The notes beneath the pieces were generated by a model. It saw only the letters and a list, made by a program, of their open reading frames with translations, had not been told where the DNA came from and searched no databases. The position numbers and the translations under genes were made by a program. Of a stretch of 64,000 nucleotides of DNA, positions 35,069 to 43,379 are shown piece by piece. Each line of letters opens with the position of its first letter. Positions within the stretch are counted from its first letter, which is position 1. The DNA lies in NCBI GenBank assembly GCA_963749605.1, contig CAVVNN010000004.1, forward strand, positions 372,001 through 436,000, in the 5' to 3' direction. Source of the DNA: CAVVNN01 sp963749605 (GTDB lineage Bacteria > Actinomycetota > Thermoleophilia > Solirubrobacterales > 70-9).

Positions 35069-35294
35069 TGGGACTCCTCCCTTCAAGGAATCGGTTAACT
35101 GGGTATCTCTCTCCCGCGCCGGGCCGACGGAAGACCGTGGCCTAGGTGAGTCGAATTCTCACCCTCTCGCGTCCCTGGCGGAAGCGATCAGCGCGTGCCG
35201 CAAGCTATGCCGTCGGGGAGGGGAGCGTCAACCCGCGGCAACGAAACTTGACCCAGGCCATCCGCTAAGAGCATCTTTTTCCGGGCTGCCGAGC

Positions 35295-35314
35295 CTTGTC
35301 CAGATTTGGACAAG
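35295..35314. promoter_or_regulatory. Dyad in the 283-nt region upstream of mihF
   Basis: CTTGTCCA-GATT-TGGACAAG: 8-bp perfect arms around 4 bp. It lies between the oxoamine synthase stop (35352) and mihF. The rest of this region has an imperfect T-arm-like palindrome (GGTGAGTCGAATTCTCACC, 35145-35163) and a near-repeat of TCGGTTAACxGGGTA at 35091 and 35348; I see no further gene in it. Confidence 0.5.
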
Positions 35315-35351
35315 CCTGAAACTACCCACGTGGGGGGATGTAAAACCTCGG

Positions 35352-36605
35352 TTAACGGGGTAGATCGGGGAAGTCCTGGATGACCCGGGCGATCGTGGCG
35401 AGGGCGCTGTCGAGGTGCTCGCGCTCGTGGGTCGCCATCAGGCTGGTGCGCAGGAGGGCGCCGCCCGGCGGGACCGCCGGGTGGATCGCGACGTTGGTAT
35501 AGACGCCGGCGTCGAAGAGCGCTTTCCAGAGCAGCACCGCCTGCCAGTCGTCGCCGACCATCACCGGCACCACCGGGGTTGTCGCCACGCTGCCGTCGGG
35601 GAGTGTCCCCGGCTCGATCACCTTGAGCCCGAGCTGGCGCAGCCCCTCGCGCAGGTAGGAGGCGTTGGCGAGCAGAGCCTCGAAGAGCGGTGGCCCATCG
35701 GCGCGAATCACCCGCAGCGCGGCCAGCGCGGCGCCGACCGCCGCCGGAACCGCCGAGGCGCTGAAGATGAAGGAGCGTGAGGAGATCCGCAGGTACTCGA
35801 CGACGTCAGCCGGGCCGGCGATGAAGCCGCCGCAGGAGGCGAGGCTCTTGGAGAAGGTGCCCATCCGCAGGTCGACCTCGTCCTCGAGGCCGAACAGCTC
35901 GCAGGCGCCGGCGCCTCGCGCCCCCAGCACGCCCGCCCCGTGCGCCTCGTCGACCATCAGCCGGGCGCCGTGCTCCTTGCAAAGCTCGACGATCCGCGGC
36001 AGGTCGCAGACGTCGCCCTCCATCGAGAAGACCCCGTCGACGACGACCAGCACGCCGCCGCCGTCCTCGGCTGCGCGCTGCAGCATCTTCTCCAGCTTGT
36101 CCATCCGGTTGTGGCGGAAGGGGCGCAGCTTGGCGCCCGACAGCCGGCAGCCGTCGAGGATCGAGGCGTGGTCGCCCGAGTCGCAGATCACCGTGTCGCC
36201 CGGCCCGAGGATGGTGCCGATGCAGCCGAGGTTCGACTGGTACCCGGTGGTGTAGACGATCGCGTCCTCGGTCCCCATCCACTCGGCCAGCTCGCGCTCC
36301 AGGTCGACGTGCAGCGGGGTCGTCCCGTTCAGCAGCCGCGAGCCGGTGACGCCGGTGCCGTAGGTCTCCAGCGCGTCGCGCGCGCCCTGCTTGACCCGCT
36401 CGTCCCCGGTCAGCCCCAGGTAGTTGTTGGAGCCGAGCATGATCGTCTCGCGCCCCTCCATCTCGACCACCGGCCCGGCCTGCGAGGTGAGCAGGCGGAA
36501 GTAGGGGAGGAGGTCGTGCTCCTTGGCCGCTTCGAGCTGCTCGAGGCGATCGTGGCTGCGGGCCTTCTCGAAGACGTCGACGGGCGCTTTCGCTGTCTCG
36601 TTCAT
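35352..36605 (-). CDS. Alpha-oxoamine synthase (KBL/AONS/serine palmitoyltransferase-like)
   Basis: A 417-residue PLP enzyme condensing an amino acid with an acyl-CoA and releasing CO2. The family blocks are intact: MLGSNNYLGLTGDERVKQGA, GTGVTGSRLLNGTTPLH, YTTGYQSNLG, DSGDHASILDGCRLSGA, VVVDGVFSMEGDVCDLP, MVDEAHGAGVLG (Asp and His that hold PLP) and TFSKSLASCGGFIAG (Schiff-base Lys). KEHDLLPYFRLLTSQAGPVVEMEG resembles serine palmitoyltransferase-like members more than glycine C-acetyltransferase, and no biotin or threonine-degradation genes are nearby. TACACT 6 nt before the ATG supports the start. Divergent, only 24 nt away, is a YghO-type N-acyltransferase. Confidence 0.85.
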   Translation of the reverse strand: MNETAKAPVDVFEKARSHDRLEQLEAAKEHDLLPYFRLLTSQAGPVVEMEGRETIMLGSNNYLGLTGDERVKQGARDALETYGTGVTGSRLLNGTTPLHVDLERELAEWMGTEDAIVYTTGYQSNLGCIGTILGPGDTVICDSGDHASILDGCRLSGAKLRPFRHNRMDKLEKMLQRAAEDGGGVLVVVDGVFSMEGDVCDLPRIVELCKEHGARLMVDEAHGAGVLGARGAGACELFGLEDEVDLRMGTFSKSLASCGGFIAGPADVVEYLRISSRSFIFSASAVPAAVGAALAALRVIRADGPPLFEALLANASYLREGLRQLGLKVIEPGTLPDGSVATTPVVPVMVGDDWQAVLLWKALFDAGVYTNVAIHPAVPPGGALLRTSLMATHEREHLDSALATIARVIQDFPDLPR

Positions 36606-36611
36606 GCTCAG

Positions 36612-36621
36612 AGTGTAGGTT
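36612..36621. promoter_or_regulatory. Overlapping divergent -10 elements
   Basis: Minus-strand TACACT (36612-36617) is 6 nt from ATG 36605; plus-strand TAGGTT (36616-36621) is 8 nt from ATG 36630. The two overlap by 2 bp, so both promoters cannot be open together. Confidence 0.5.
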
Positions 36622-36629
36622 CCGCCCCC

Positions 36630-37766
36630 ATGGGAGGGGTGACCATCCGGCCGGTCCGCACGCGTCGCGAGCTGAAGCGCTTCGTCAAGGTCCCCTTCCA
36701 CCTGCACCGCAACCATCCGCAGTGGGTGGCGCCGCTCCTCTTCGAGCGGATGGAGTTCCTCAACCGCAGGAAGAACCCCTACTTCGAGCACGCCGAGGCC
36801 GAGTACTTCATCGCCGAGCGGGACGGCGAGCCGGTCGGCCGCGTCACCGCCCAGGTCGACCACCGCTGGGATGAGTTCCAGGGCGGCAGCGACGCGATGT
36901 TCGGCTTCTTCGAGACCGCCGAGGACCCCGAGGTCGCAAGGGCGTTGATCGATGCGGCGACCGAGTGGGCGGCGTCCAAGGGCCGCGGCCGGATCCTCGG
37001 CCCGATGGACTTCACCACCAACGACGAGATCGGGATCCTGATCGAGGGCTACGAGCGCCGCCCGATGATCCTCGAGCCCTGGCACCCGCCGTACTACCGC
37101 GAGCTGATCGAGGCCGGGGGCTTCGAGAAGGCGATGGACGTGCTGATGTGGGAGCTCCAGTTCGGCGACCTCAAAGAGGGCGAGCGGTTCGACCCCGCGA
37201 TCCACGCCGCCGCCGAAAAGGCCCTGGGCGACGAAGGGATCGCGATCCGCAACATGGACAAGGGCGACATGGCCGGCGAGGTGCGTCGCTTCATGGACGT
37301 CTACAACGAGGCCTGGGGCGACAACTGGGGCTTCGTCCCGATCACCGACGCAGAGGTCGAGTTCCAGGCGAAGAACCTGAAGCAGGTGCTCGACGAGGAC
37401 TGGGCCTACATCGCCGAGAAGGACGGTGAGGCGGTCGGCGCCGCCCTGACCCTGCCCGACATCAACCAGGTGATGGCGAAGCTGAACGGGCGGCTGCTCC
37501 CCTTCGGCTGGGCCAGGTTCCTGCTCGGCAAGCGCAAGGTCGACCAGTGCCGCGTGTTCGCGCTGGGCGTGAAGCACGACTACCGCCACACCGGCGTGGC
37601 GGCGGGCCTCTACCTGAAGCACTTGGAGACGGCTGCGATCCCCGGTGGCATCGCCGGCGGGGAGATGGGCTGGATCCTCGAGACCAACGGGCCGATGAAC
37701 CGGGCGATGGAGGGGATGGGCGGCAAGGTCGTGAAGCGCTACCGGATCTACGAGCGTTCGCTGTAG
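36630..37766 (+). CDS. YghO/bCerS-like GNAT-fold N-acyltransferase
   Basis: A 378-residue protein. VTIRPVRTRRELKRFVKVPFHLHR, NPQW-type NHPQWVAPLLFERMEFLNRRKNPYFEHAEAEYFIAERDGEPVGRVTAQ, GFFETAEDPEVARALIDAATEWAASKGRGRILGPMDFTTNDEIGILIEGYERRP and PPYYRELIEAGGFEKAMD are the blocks of the YghO group, large GNAT relatives. A member of this group is the bacterial ceramide synthase (bCerS) of Caulobacter, which N-acylates a long-chain base. A second GNAT-like half carries VFALGVKHDYRHTGVAAGLYLKHLE. The divergent partner is an oxoamine synthase, the enzyme type that makes such a base. Substrate is inferred from this pairing only. Confidence 0.7.
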   Translation: MGGVTIRPVRTRRELKRFVKVPFHLHRNHPQWVAPLLFERMEFLNRRKNPYFEHAEAEYFIAERDGEPVGRVTAQVDHRWDEFQGGSDAMFGFFETAEDPEVARALIDAATEWAASKGRGRILGPMDFTTNDEIGILIEGYERRPMILEPWHPPYYRELIEAGGFEKAMDVLMWELQFGDLKEGERFDPAIHAAAEKALGDEGIAIRNMDKGDMAGEVRRFMDVYNEAWGDNWGFVPITDAEVEFQAKNLKQVLDEDWAYIAEKDGEAVGAALTLPDINQVMAKLNGRLLPFGWARFLLGKRKVDQCRVFALGVKHDYRHTGVAAGLYLKHLETAAIPGGIAGGEMGWILETNGPMNRAMEGMGGKVVKRYRIYERSL

Positions 37767-37830
37767 ATCCGCAAAGCCGCACGTTCCGAGGTTTACGTAA
37801 CCCCTGTCTCTCACCGGCCAGGCACCTCGC

Positions 37831-37836
37831 TAGAGT
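37831..37836 (+). promoter_or_regulatory. -10 element (leaderless spacing)
   Basis: TAGAGT ends 7 nt before GTG 37844 and decides that start. Confidence 0.5.
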
Positions 37837-37843
37837 CGCCTCG

Positions 37844-38167
37844 GTGAGCAGGTTCGAGGTAGAGGGCGAGGTCTTGGCAGAGGAGGACGCCACCGCGGCG
37901 GACGCCGAGCAGCCGGTGCGGGCGCTGCCGCTGCGCTACGAGCGACCCTCTTCGTCGCTGGTGCCGCGGGGAGAGGTTCGCACCGCCGCGCTTGCCGCCG
38001 CCGGGGGCGCCCTCGCCGGCGCCGCGACCGTCGCCGCGGTGCGGGCGGTCGGGGCGGCCGGCTCGCGCAAGCGCTCCTCGAAACGCCTCTCGCGCCGGCG
38101 CGAGCGCCCCGCCAACGTCGTCGCCAGCCGCTCCTTCCTGGTGGACGTCCACCTGCTCGGGCGTTAA
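37844..38167 (+). CDS. Small single-helix membrane protein, unknown function
   Basis: A 107-residue protein: acidic N-terminus (VSRFEVEGEVLAEEDATAADAEQP), a hydrophobic Ala/Gly helix (TAALAAAGGALAGAATVAAVRAV), a Lys/Arg-rich stretch (SRKRSSKRLSRRRERPANVV) and a short C-terminal segment (ASRSFLVDVHLLGR). The charge distribution predicts the basic part in the cytoplasm. No family recognised. A long inverted repeat begins 4 nt after its stop codon. Confidence 0.55.
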   Translation: MSRFEVEGEVLAEEDATAADAEQPVRALPLRYERPSSSLVPRGEVRTAALAAAGGALAGAATVAAVRAVGAAGSRKRSSKRLSRRRERPANVVASRSFLVDVHLLGR

Positions 38168-38170
38168 CCG

Positions 38171-38217
38171 CCGATGGGCCGAAAACGGGCCTATATCTCC
38201 CGAAATCGGCCCGTCGG
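38171..38217. terminator. Long inverted repeat after the small membrane protein gene
   Basis: CCGATGGGCCGA-AAA-CGGG (38171-38189) mirrors CCCG-AAA-TCGGCCCGTCGG (38199-38217) around CCTATATCT: 15 of 16 complementary positions, with A-A opposed in the middle. It can form a hairpin terminator or an operator for the glycosylase gene that follows; no U-tract is present. Confidence 0.55.
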
Positions 38218-38230
38218 CGAGGGGTTGGAG

Positions 38231-39163
38231 GTGGAGGTGCGGCCGCCCTCGCCTTACAGGCTGCCCGCCTCCGGCGGCGAGGATCGGGTGATGCGGGTCA
38301 GCGGCGGGGTCGCCACCCGGCTGCTCCATGTCGAGGGGAGCCCGGTCCTGGTCCGGGCCTGGCAGCCGGCGATGGAGCGAGTGGTGCTCCGCTCCGAGCC
38401 GGTCGATCCCGCCGCAATCTCGGCGCCGAGGTCGCTCTCGGCGCCGGAAGCGCCGCCGGCCGGGCCGGCGCAGCTCGAGATCGCGGTCGAACGCATGCGT
38501 CTTGCCCTCGGGGTCGACGACGATCTCAGCGAGTTCCATCGTCGCTTCCGTTCCGATCCGCTGCTCGGGCCGTTGATCCGCCGCCGGCCCTGCTTCCGCC
38601 CCCACCGCCGGCCCTGGCCCTGGGAGGCGCTCGCCTGGGCGATCGTCAAGCAGCTGATCGAGTCTGAGCGCGCCGCGCGCATCCAGCGCCGGATCGTCGG
38701 CCGCTGGGGGCCGCGCCTGGGGAAGGAGCGCGAGGGGCTGCGCGACGTCCCGGCGCCGGCGACGATCGCCGGCAGGGCGCCGGCAGAGCTGGAGTCGATG
38801 GGGCTGACGCTGCGCCGGGCGATCGCCCTGCGCGCGGTTGCCCGCGAGGTCGCCGCCGGCCGTTGCGAGCTCGCCTCCGAGAACGCAGACCGGCGGCTAC
38901 TCGCGATCCCAGAGGTCGGCTCCTGGACCGTGCGGTGCCTCGGCCTCTTCGGCCGCGGCGAGCACGACTCGCTCCCGGCCGGCGACCTCGCCTACATCAA
39001 GCTGGTCGGCCGCCTCGCCGGTCTCGGCCGCCGCGCCACGGTCGAGGAGGTCGAGGAGTTCTACGCGCCGTACGCGCCCTTCCGCGGCCTCGCCGGCGCC
39101 CTCACCATCGTCGGCCTGCACCGGGCCATCGCCCAGGGCCCGCCCCTCCGCTCCGCCGCCTGA
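38231..39163 (+). CDS. DNA-3-methyladenine glycosylase II-like protein (AlkA, HhH-GPD)
   Basis: About 310 residues. The N-terminal AlkA-like part (VMRVSGGVATRLLHVEGSPVLVRAWQP) precedes a helix-hairpin-helix glycosylase domain: FHRRFRSDPLLGPLI, PWPWEALAWAIVKQLIESERA, the HhH segment IPEVGSWTVRCLGLFG, and LPAGDLAYIKLVGRL holding the catalytic Asp. It would excise alkylated purines. The start is unclear: ATG 38174 lies inside the inverted repeat, whereas GTG 38231 or 38237 has a purine-rich ribosome site; I chose 38231. Confidence 0.83.
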   Translation: MEVRPPSPYRLPASGGEDRVMRVSGGVATRLLHVEGSPVLVRAWQPAMERVVLRSEPVDPAAISAPRSLSAPEAPPAGPAQLEIAVERMRLALGVDDDLSEFHRRFRSDPLLGPLIRRRPCFRPHRRPWPWEALAWAIVKQLIESERAARIQRRIVGRWGPRLGKEREGLRDVPAPATIAGRAPAELESMGLTLRRAIALRAVAREVAAGRCELASENADRRLLAIPEVGSWTVRCLGLFGRGEHDSLPAGDLAYIKLVGRLAGLGRRATVEEVEEFYAPYAPFRGLAGALTIVGLHRAIAQGPPLRSAA

Positions 39164-39241
39164 ACCCGCTCCTCGGCTGCACGGGCTTGTGCCCCGGCGA
39201 CGCGCCTCAAGCGAGTTGTCGATCTGTCGATAAGCACCGCA

Positions 39242-41539
39242 ATGGCGCGGGTGACCGGGGACAGGAACTGGCCGGACGAGCAGGTCAACGAATTCCTCGA
39301 TCAGATCTCCGCCGGAGGACAGGACTACCGCCGCCTCGTCGAGCGGCTTCCCGCCATCGTCTACACCGCCGAGCTGGGCGAGCAAGGGCCGTGGCGCTAC
39401 GTCAGCCCCCAGGTCGAGGAGATCCTCGGCTACAGCTCCGAGGAGTTCAAGCGGGACCCCAGCCTATGGGTACGGCTGCTGCACCCCGAGGACCGCGAGC
39501 GTGCTCTCGCCCTCGAGACCAAGGACCACCTCGGCGACCGCAGCACGCGCCCGGTCGAGTACCGGATGCTCACCCGCGGGGGCGACGTGGTCTGGATGCT
39601 CGACGAGGCGGTCCTCGAGACCGACGACGACGCCGTGCCGGTCTGGCACGGGGTCCTCTACGACATCACCGAGCGCAAGGTCGCCGAGCAGGAGCTGCAG
39701 CGGGCGGTGTCCCAGCAGGCTGTGGTCGCGCAGCTCGGCGAGCGGGCGCTCAAGGACAGCAACCCAGACATGCTGATGCGGGCCGCGGTTTCGCTGATGG
39801 CGGGGATCGACGGCATCGAGGGCGCCTGCATCTGGGAGCCCGGCCGGGACGGCCGCCGCCTGCGGCTGCTCGCCGGGCTCGAGGGGAGGGCGAGCGGGGG
39901 AAACCAACGCGTCTCGGCGGCACGGGACTCCCATGCGGGCGCCGCGCTCAAGACAGGTCTCCACGCGATCGTCGGCGACTGGTCCGGCGAGCGTCGCTTC
40001 ACGATGCCGCCGGCGCTGCGCGTCCTCGGGATCCAGAGCAGCCTCGCGGTGGTGATCGACGGCAAGGAGCGCCCCTTCGGGGTGCTCGACGTCCACTCCA
40101 CCTCGCGACGTCGCTTCATTCCGCAGGACGTCCACTTCGCCCAGGCGGTGGCAAACGTCCTCGCCGATGCGATCGCGCGCCACAGCACCGACGAAGCCCT
40201 TCGCCACCGCGTCCTGCACGACTCCCTCACCGGCCTCCCCAACCGGCTCAGCTTCGTCGAAGCGCTGACGAACGCCCTGCACCGCAGCGTGGCGTCCGGG
40301 TCGCCGGTCGGCATCCTCTTCCTCGACCTCGACCACTTCAAGCTGATCAACGACAGCCTCGGCCACCACGCCGGCGACGAGTTGCTGCAAGCGGTTGCGC
40401 CGCGGTTGCGCTCTCATCTCCGCCCCGGCGACCTCGTCGCCCGCTTCGGAGGGGACGAGTTCGGCGTCCTGGTCGACCGCCTCGTCGACGAGGAGGAGGC
40501 GGTCGCGATCGGCGACCGCGTCGCCGGCGCTTTCGTCAGCCCCTACGCGATGCGCGGCGTCGATCACTTCGTCACCGCGAGCATCGGGGTCGCGGTCGCC
40601 CGGCCCACGGACCACCAGCCGGTCAGCGCCGATCTCCTGATCCGCGACGCCGACGCGGCGATGTACCGGGCGAAGGAGCGGGGCAGGGCGCGCTGCGAGC
40701 TGTTCGACGCCGAGATGAGGGCGGGTGCGCTACGCAGGCTGGAGACCGAGCGCGAGCTGCGGGGGGTCCTCGACCGCAAGGAGCTGGTGCTGCACTACCA
40801 GCCGGTCGTCTCGCTGCGGACCGGCGAGATGAGCGGAATGGAGGCTCTGGTCCGCTGGCAGCACCCGAGCCGCGGCCTGCTCGACCCGGTCGATTTCGTT
40901 TCGATCGCCGAGGAATGCGGAATGATCGAGCCGATTGGCTGTTGGGTGCAGGAACGTGCCTGCGAACAGGTGCTCGAGTGGCATCAGCAGCGACCGGACG
41001 AGCGGCCCTGCGACATCTCGGTCAACCTCTCCGCCCGCCAGGTCGCCCACCGCGACCTGCCGGTGGTCGTCGCCGAGATCCTCGCCCGCTCCGGCCTCGA
41101 CCCGATTCACCTGCGGCTGGAGATCACCGAGACCGTCCTGGTTGAAGAGTCGGCGACCGCGCAGGCGACCCTGGAGGCGCTCAGCGAGATCGGCGTCGGG
41201 CTCGTCCTCGACGACTTCGGCACCGGCTACTCCTCGCTCGCCTACCTCAATCGCTACCCCTTCGACGCGCTCAAGATCGATCGCTCCTTCGTCGACGGGC
41301 TCGGGATCGAGCAGGAGAGGACGGCGATCGTCGAGGCGATCATCGGCATGGCCAGGGCGCTCTCGCTGGACGTGATCGCCGAGGGGGTTGAGAACGAGGC
41401 GCAGCTGTCGGAGCTTCGCCGCCTCAGCTGCGACTACGCGCAAGGCCACCTCTTCGCCCCGCCGCTGCCGCCGGACGCGGTCTCCAAGCAGCTCGAAGTG
41501 GGATCCCCGAACTACTTGGGAATGTTGCCCGGCAGGTAG
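39242..41539 (+). CDS. PAS-GAF-GGDEF-EAL cyclic-di-GMP protein
   Basis: A 765-residue sensor. Residues 25-145 form a PAS domain (LVERLPAIVYTAELG, WVRLLHPEDRE, GVLYDITERK); 165-305 look like a GAF domain (SLAVVIDGKERPFGVLDVHS); 320-480 are a diguanylate cyclase with intact RFGGDEF and an RxxD inhibitory site (RPGD) five residues before it; 500-750 are a phosphodiesterase with intact MEALVRW, DDFGTGYSS and IAEGVEN. Both catalytic signatures are complete, so it may make or degrade c-di-GMP. No membrane segment, hence cytoplasmic. Its 3' end overlaps the convergent lipoprotein gene by 28 nt. Confidence 0.92.
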   Translation: MARVTGDRNWPDEQVNEFLDQISAGGQDYRRLVERLPAIVYTAELGEQGPWRYVSPQVEEILGYSSEEFKRDPSLWVRLLHPEDRERALALETKDHLGDRSTRPVEYRMLTRGGDVVWMLDEAVLETDDDAVPVWHGVLYDITERKVAEQELQRAVSQQAVVAQLGERALKDSNPDMLMRAAVSLMAGIDGIEGACIWEPGRDGRRLRLLAGLEGRASGGNQRVSAARDSHAGAALKTGLHAIVGDWSGERRFTMPPALRVLGIQSSLAVVIDGKERPFGVLDVHSTSRRRFIPQDVHFAQAVANVLADAIARHSTDEALRHRVLHDSLTGLPNRLSFVEALTNALHRSVASGSPVGILFLDLDHFKLINDSLGHHAGDELLQAVAPRLRSHLRPGDLVARFGGDEFGVLVDRLVDEEEAVAIGDRVAGAFVSPYAMRGVDHFVTASIGVAVARPTDHQPVSADLLIRDADAAMYRAKERGRARCELFDAEMRAGALRRLETERELRGVLDRKELVLHYQPVVSLRTGEMSGMEALVRWQHPSRGLLDPVDFVSIAEECGMIEPIGCWVQERACEQVLEWHQQRPDERPCDISVNLSARQVAHRDLPVVVAEILARSGLDPIHLRLEITETVLVEESATAQATLEALSEIGVGLVLDDFGTGYSSLAYLNRYPFDALKIDRSFVDGLGIEQERTAIVEAIIGMARALSLDVIAEGVENEAQLSELRRLSCDYAQGHLFAPPLPPDAVSKQLEVGSPNYLGMLPGR

Positions 41540-42549
41540 GCGTTGCTGAGCGCTTCGCCCGGCGACGGCAGCGCGGAGATCAACCCGTTGTCGCGCATCC
41601 AGCCGATGAAGCGGGCCCACTCGGTCGGGTCCATGTAGCCATAGGGATGGCCTGAGCCGGAGGATTCGAACGCCTGCTGCGCCAACAGCGGCAGGGTCCT
41701 CTTCACCTCGGCTTCGGTCAGCTTCGGTTCGAGGTCGCGGTTGACTTCGAGCACCGCCTTGGTCGCCGCCTTGGGGCTCTTGGCTGCGGCCGCGGTCCCC
41801 CTCGCCAGGGCGGCGATGAACAGCCGGATCGCTTCGGGGTCTTCTGCGACCTGCTTGCGGCGGGCGACCAGGACCAGCTCGTCGTAGGTGGGAACGCCGA
41901 GCCTGTCCACCGGCGTGACCACCGGGTCCTTGCCACGGTGGCTGAGGTCGACGCCCTCGACGTTGCTGAAGCCGCCCAGCATCGCCTGGGCGCTGCCGCC
42001 GACCAGCGCCGGCAGCAGGCCGAAGCCGACGTTGACCGCCTTCACATCGGAGGGCGAGAGGTTGGCGCGGGCGAGGATCGTCTTCAGGAAGGCGTTCTGG
42101 TAGGGGATGCCGGCGGTCGCGATCGTCTTTCCGCGCAGGTCGCCGACGCCCTTTATCCCCGACTTCTTCAGCCAGATCATCGAGGTGAGGGGGCGGTTGA
42201 CCAGGGCGCCGACGGCGACCACGTCGAGGCCCTGTTCGCGGGCCAGCATCACCTCGGGCTCGTAGGAGATCGCCAGGTCTGCCTGCCCGGCGGCCACCTG
42301 TTTGATCGGCGCCGAAGGGTCTGAGGGAGCGTGGATCTGGACGTCGAGGCCGGCGTCGGCGAAGTAGCCAAGCTTCTGCGCCATGTAGATCCCGGCGTGG
42401 TCGGGGTTTGGATAGAAGTCGAGGGTCAGGCTGAACGGCTGCGTTTCGCCGGTCACGTTCTCGCTCTTTTCCCCGCATGCCCCGAGCCCGAGCGCGAGGG
42501 CGATCAGGGTGGCGACGAGGACTGTGGGGGGGACTCGGCGGACGTTCAT
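41512..42549 (-). CDS. NMT1/THI5-like ABC substrate-binding lipoprotein
   Basis: A 345-residue binding protein with signal peptide and lipobox (ALALGLGACGEKS). LTLDFYPNPDHAGIYMAQKLGYFADAGLDV, QVAAGQADLAISYEPEVMLAREQGLDVVAVGAL and LRGKTIATAGIPYQNAFLKTIL define the NMT1/SsuA fold; the opening FYPNPDHAGIY is the form seen in ThiY-type pyrimidine-precursor binders. It is the last gene of a three-gene minus-strand operon (ATPase, permease, binding protein). Thiamine-precursor uptake is the first guess; sulfonate uptake is possible given the TauE-type neighbour. Confidence 0.85.
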   Translation of the reverse strand: MNVRRVPPTVLVATLIALALGLGACGEKSENVTGETQPFSLTLDFYPNPDHAGIYMAQKLGYFADAGLDVQIHAPSDPSAPIKQVAAGQADLAISYEPEVMLAREQGLDVVAVGALVNRPLTSMIWLKKSGIKGVGDLRGKTIATAGIPYQNAFLKTILARANLSPSDVKAVNVGFGLLPALVGGSAQAMLGGFSNVEGVDLSHRGKDPVVTPVDRLGVPTYDELVLVARRKQVAEDPEAIRLFIAALARGTAAAAKSPKAATKAVLEVNRDLEPKLTEAEVKRTLPLLAQQAFESSGSGHPYGYMDPTEWARFIGWMRDNGLISALPSPGEALSNAYLPGNIPK

Positions 42550-42559
42550 CCTCTGCTTT

Positions 42560-43312
42560 CTATCGCCAAGTGACCAAGTGGCGCTCTGCGAGGGCCAGTA
42601 AGCCGAAGAGCGAGATCGCCATCGCGGAGAGGACGACGACTCCGGCAAACTGACGCGTCGTTTCAAACAGGTAGCCGTCGCGAAGTATCAGGCTGCCTAG
42701 GCCGGAATTCGGGCTCACCGCCTCGGCGAACACGGCGCCGATCACAGCGACCGCGACGGCGATCTTGGCTCCGCTGAATACATAGGGCAGCGCGGCTGGG
42801 GCTTCGACTCGACGGAAGGTCTGCCAGCGGGACGCGTCGAGGGTGCGCATCATCTTGGTCGCGTCGGGGTCGACGGCCCGCAGCCCGTCGAGCGTATTGA
42901 CGGTGATCGGGAAGAAGCAGATCAACGCGACGACCACCAGCTTCGGCGCGATCCCGAAGCCGAACCAGATGACGAGGATTGGCGCGATGACGGGGATCGG
43001 GATCGCCTGTGTGCCTACGAGCAGGGGGTAGAAGGCGCGGCGCATCGTCTCGAAGAGGTGGAGGACGACTGCGAATGCAAGTCCGGCGACGAGGGCGCAG
43101 CCAATGCCGAGCAGGACCTCTTTCATCGTGACCCAGGCATTTTCGACAAGCAGCGAGCGGTTCTGCCAGAGCGATTCGGCGATTTCGACAGGGGACGGAA
43201 CGAGGAACGGTTCGATGTGAAGGGCATCCGCGATCGCACCCGTGCTCGCCGCCACCTGCCAGGCGCCGACCAGCGCCGCGAGGAGAAGAGTGGGAGCGAG
43301 CCAGCGCCTCAT
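42560..43312 (-). CDS. ABC transporter permease (ThiX/SsuC type)
   Basis: A 250-residue permease with six membrane helices and the binding-protein-dependent inner-membrane loop (EAPAALPYVFSGAKIAVAVAVIGAVFAEAV). LVGTQAIPIPVIAPILVIWFGFGIAPKLVVVALICFFPI is characteristic of the SsuC/TauC/ThiX group. ATG 43312 (MRRWLAP) is favoured over the GTG at 43321. It lies 10 nt upstream of the binding-protein start and 67 nt downstream of the ATPase. Confidence 0.87.
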   Translation of the reverse strand: MRRWLAPTLLLAALVGAWQVAASTGAIADALHIEPFLVPSPVEIAESLWQNRSLLVENAWVTMKEVLLGIGCALVAGLAFAVVLHLFETMRRAFYPLLVGTQAIPIPVIAPILVIWFGFGIAPKLVVVALICFFPITVNTLDGLRAVDPDATKMMRTLDASRWQTFRRVEAPAALPYVFSGAKIAVAVAVIGAVFAEAVSPNSGLGSLILRDGYLFETTRQFAGVVVLSAMAISLFGLLALAERHLVTWR

Positions 43313-43379
43313 CGCGCGCACCGACGGGGCGCGTTAGTCGGCCATAGGCCGAAGAAAGCGCCCCAGGCGCCCCGGGGGC

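Noticed and set aside
35145..35163. T-arm-like palindrome GGTGAGTCGAATTCTCACC suggesting a tRNA
   Set aside because: The loop is one T short of the TTCRA pattern on the plus strand and no acceptor or anticodon arms can be paired around it.
35352..37814. 820-codon minus frame extending the oxoamine synthase upstream
   Set aside because: The extension lies opposite the YghO-like gene; the real ATG at 36605 has a promoter and a conserved N-terminus.
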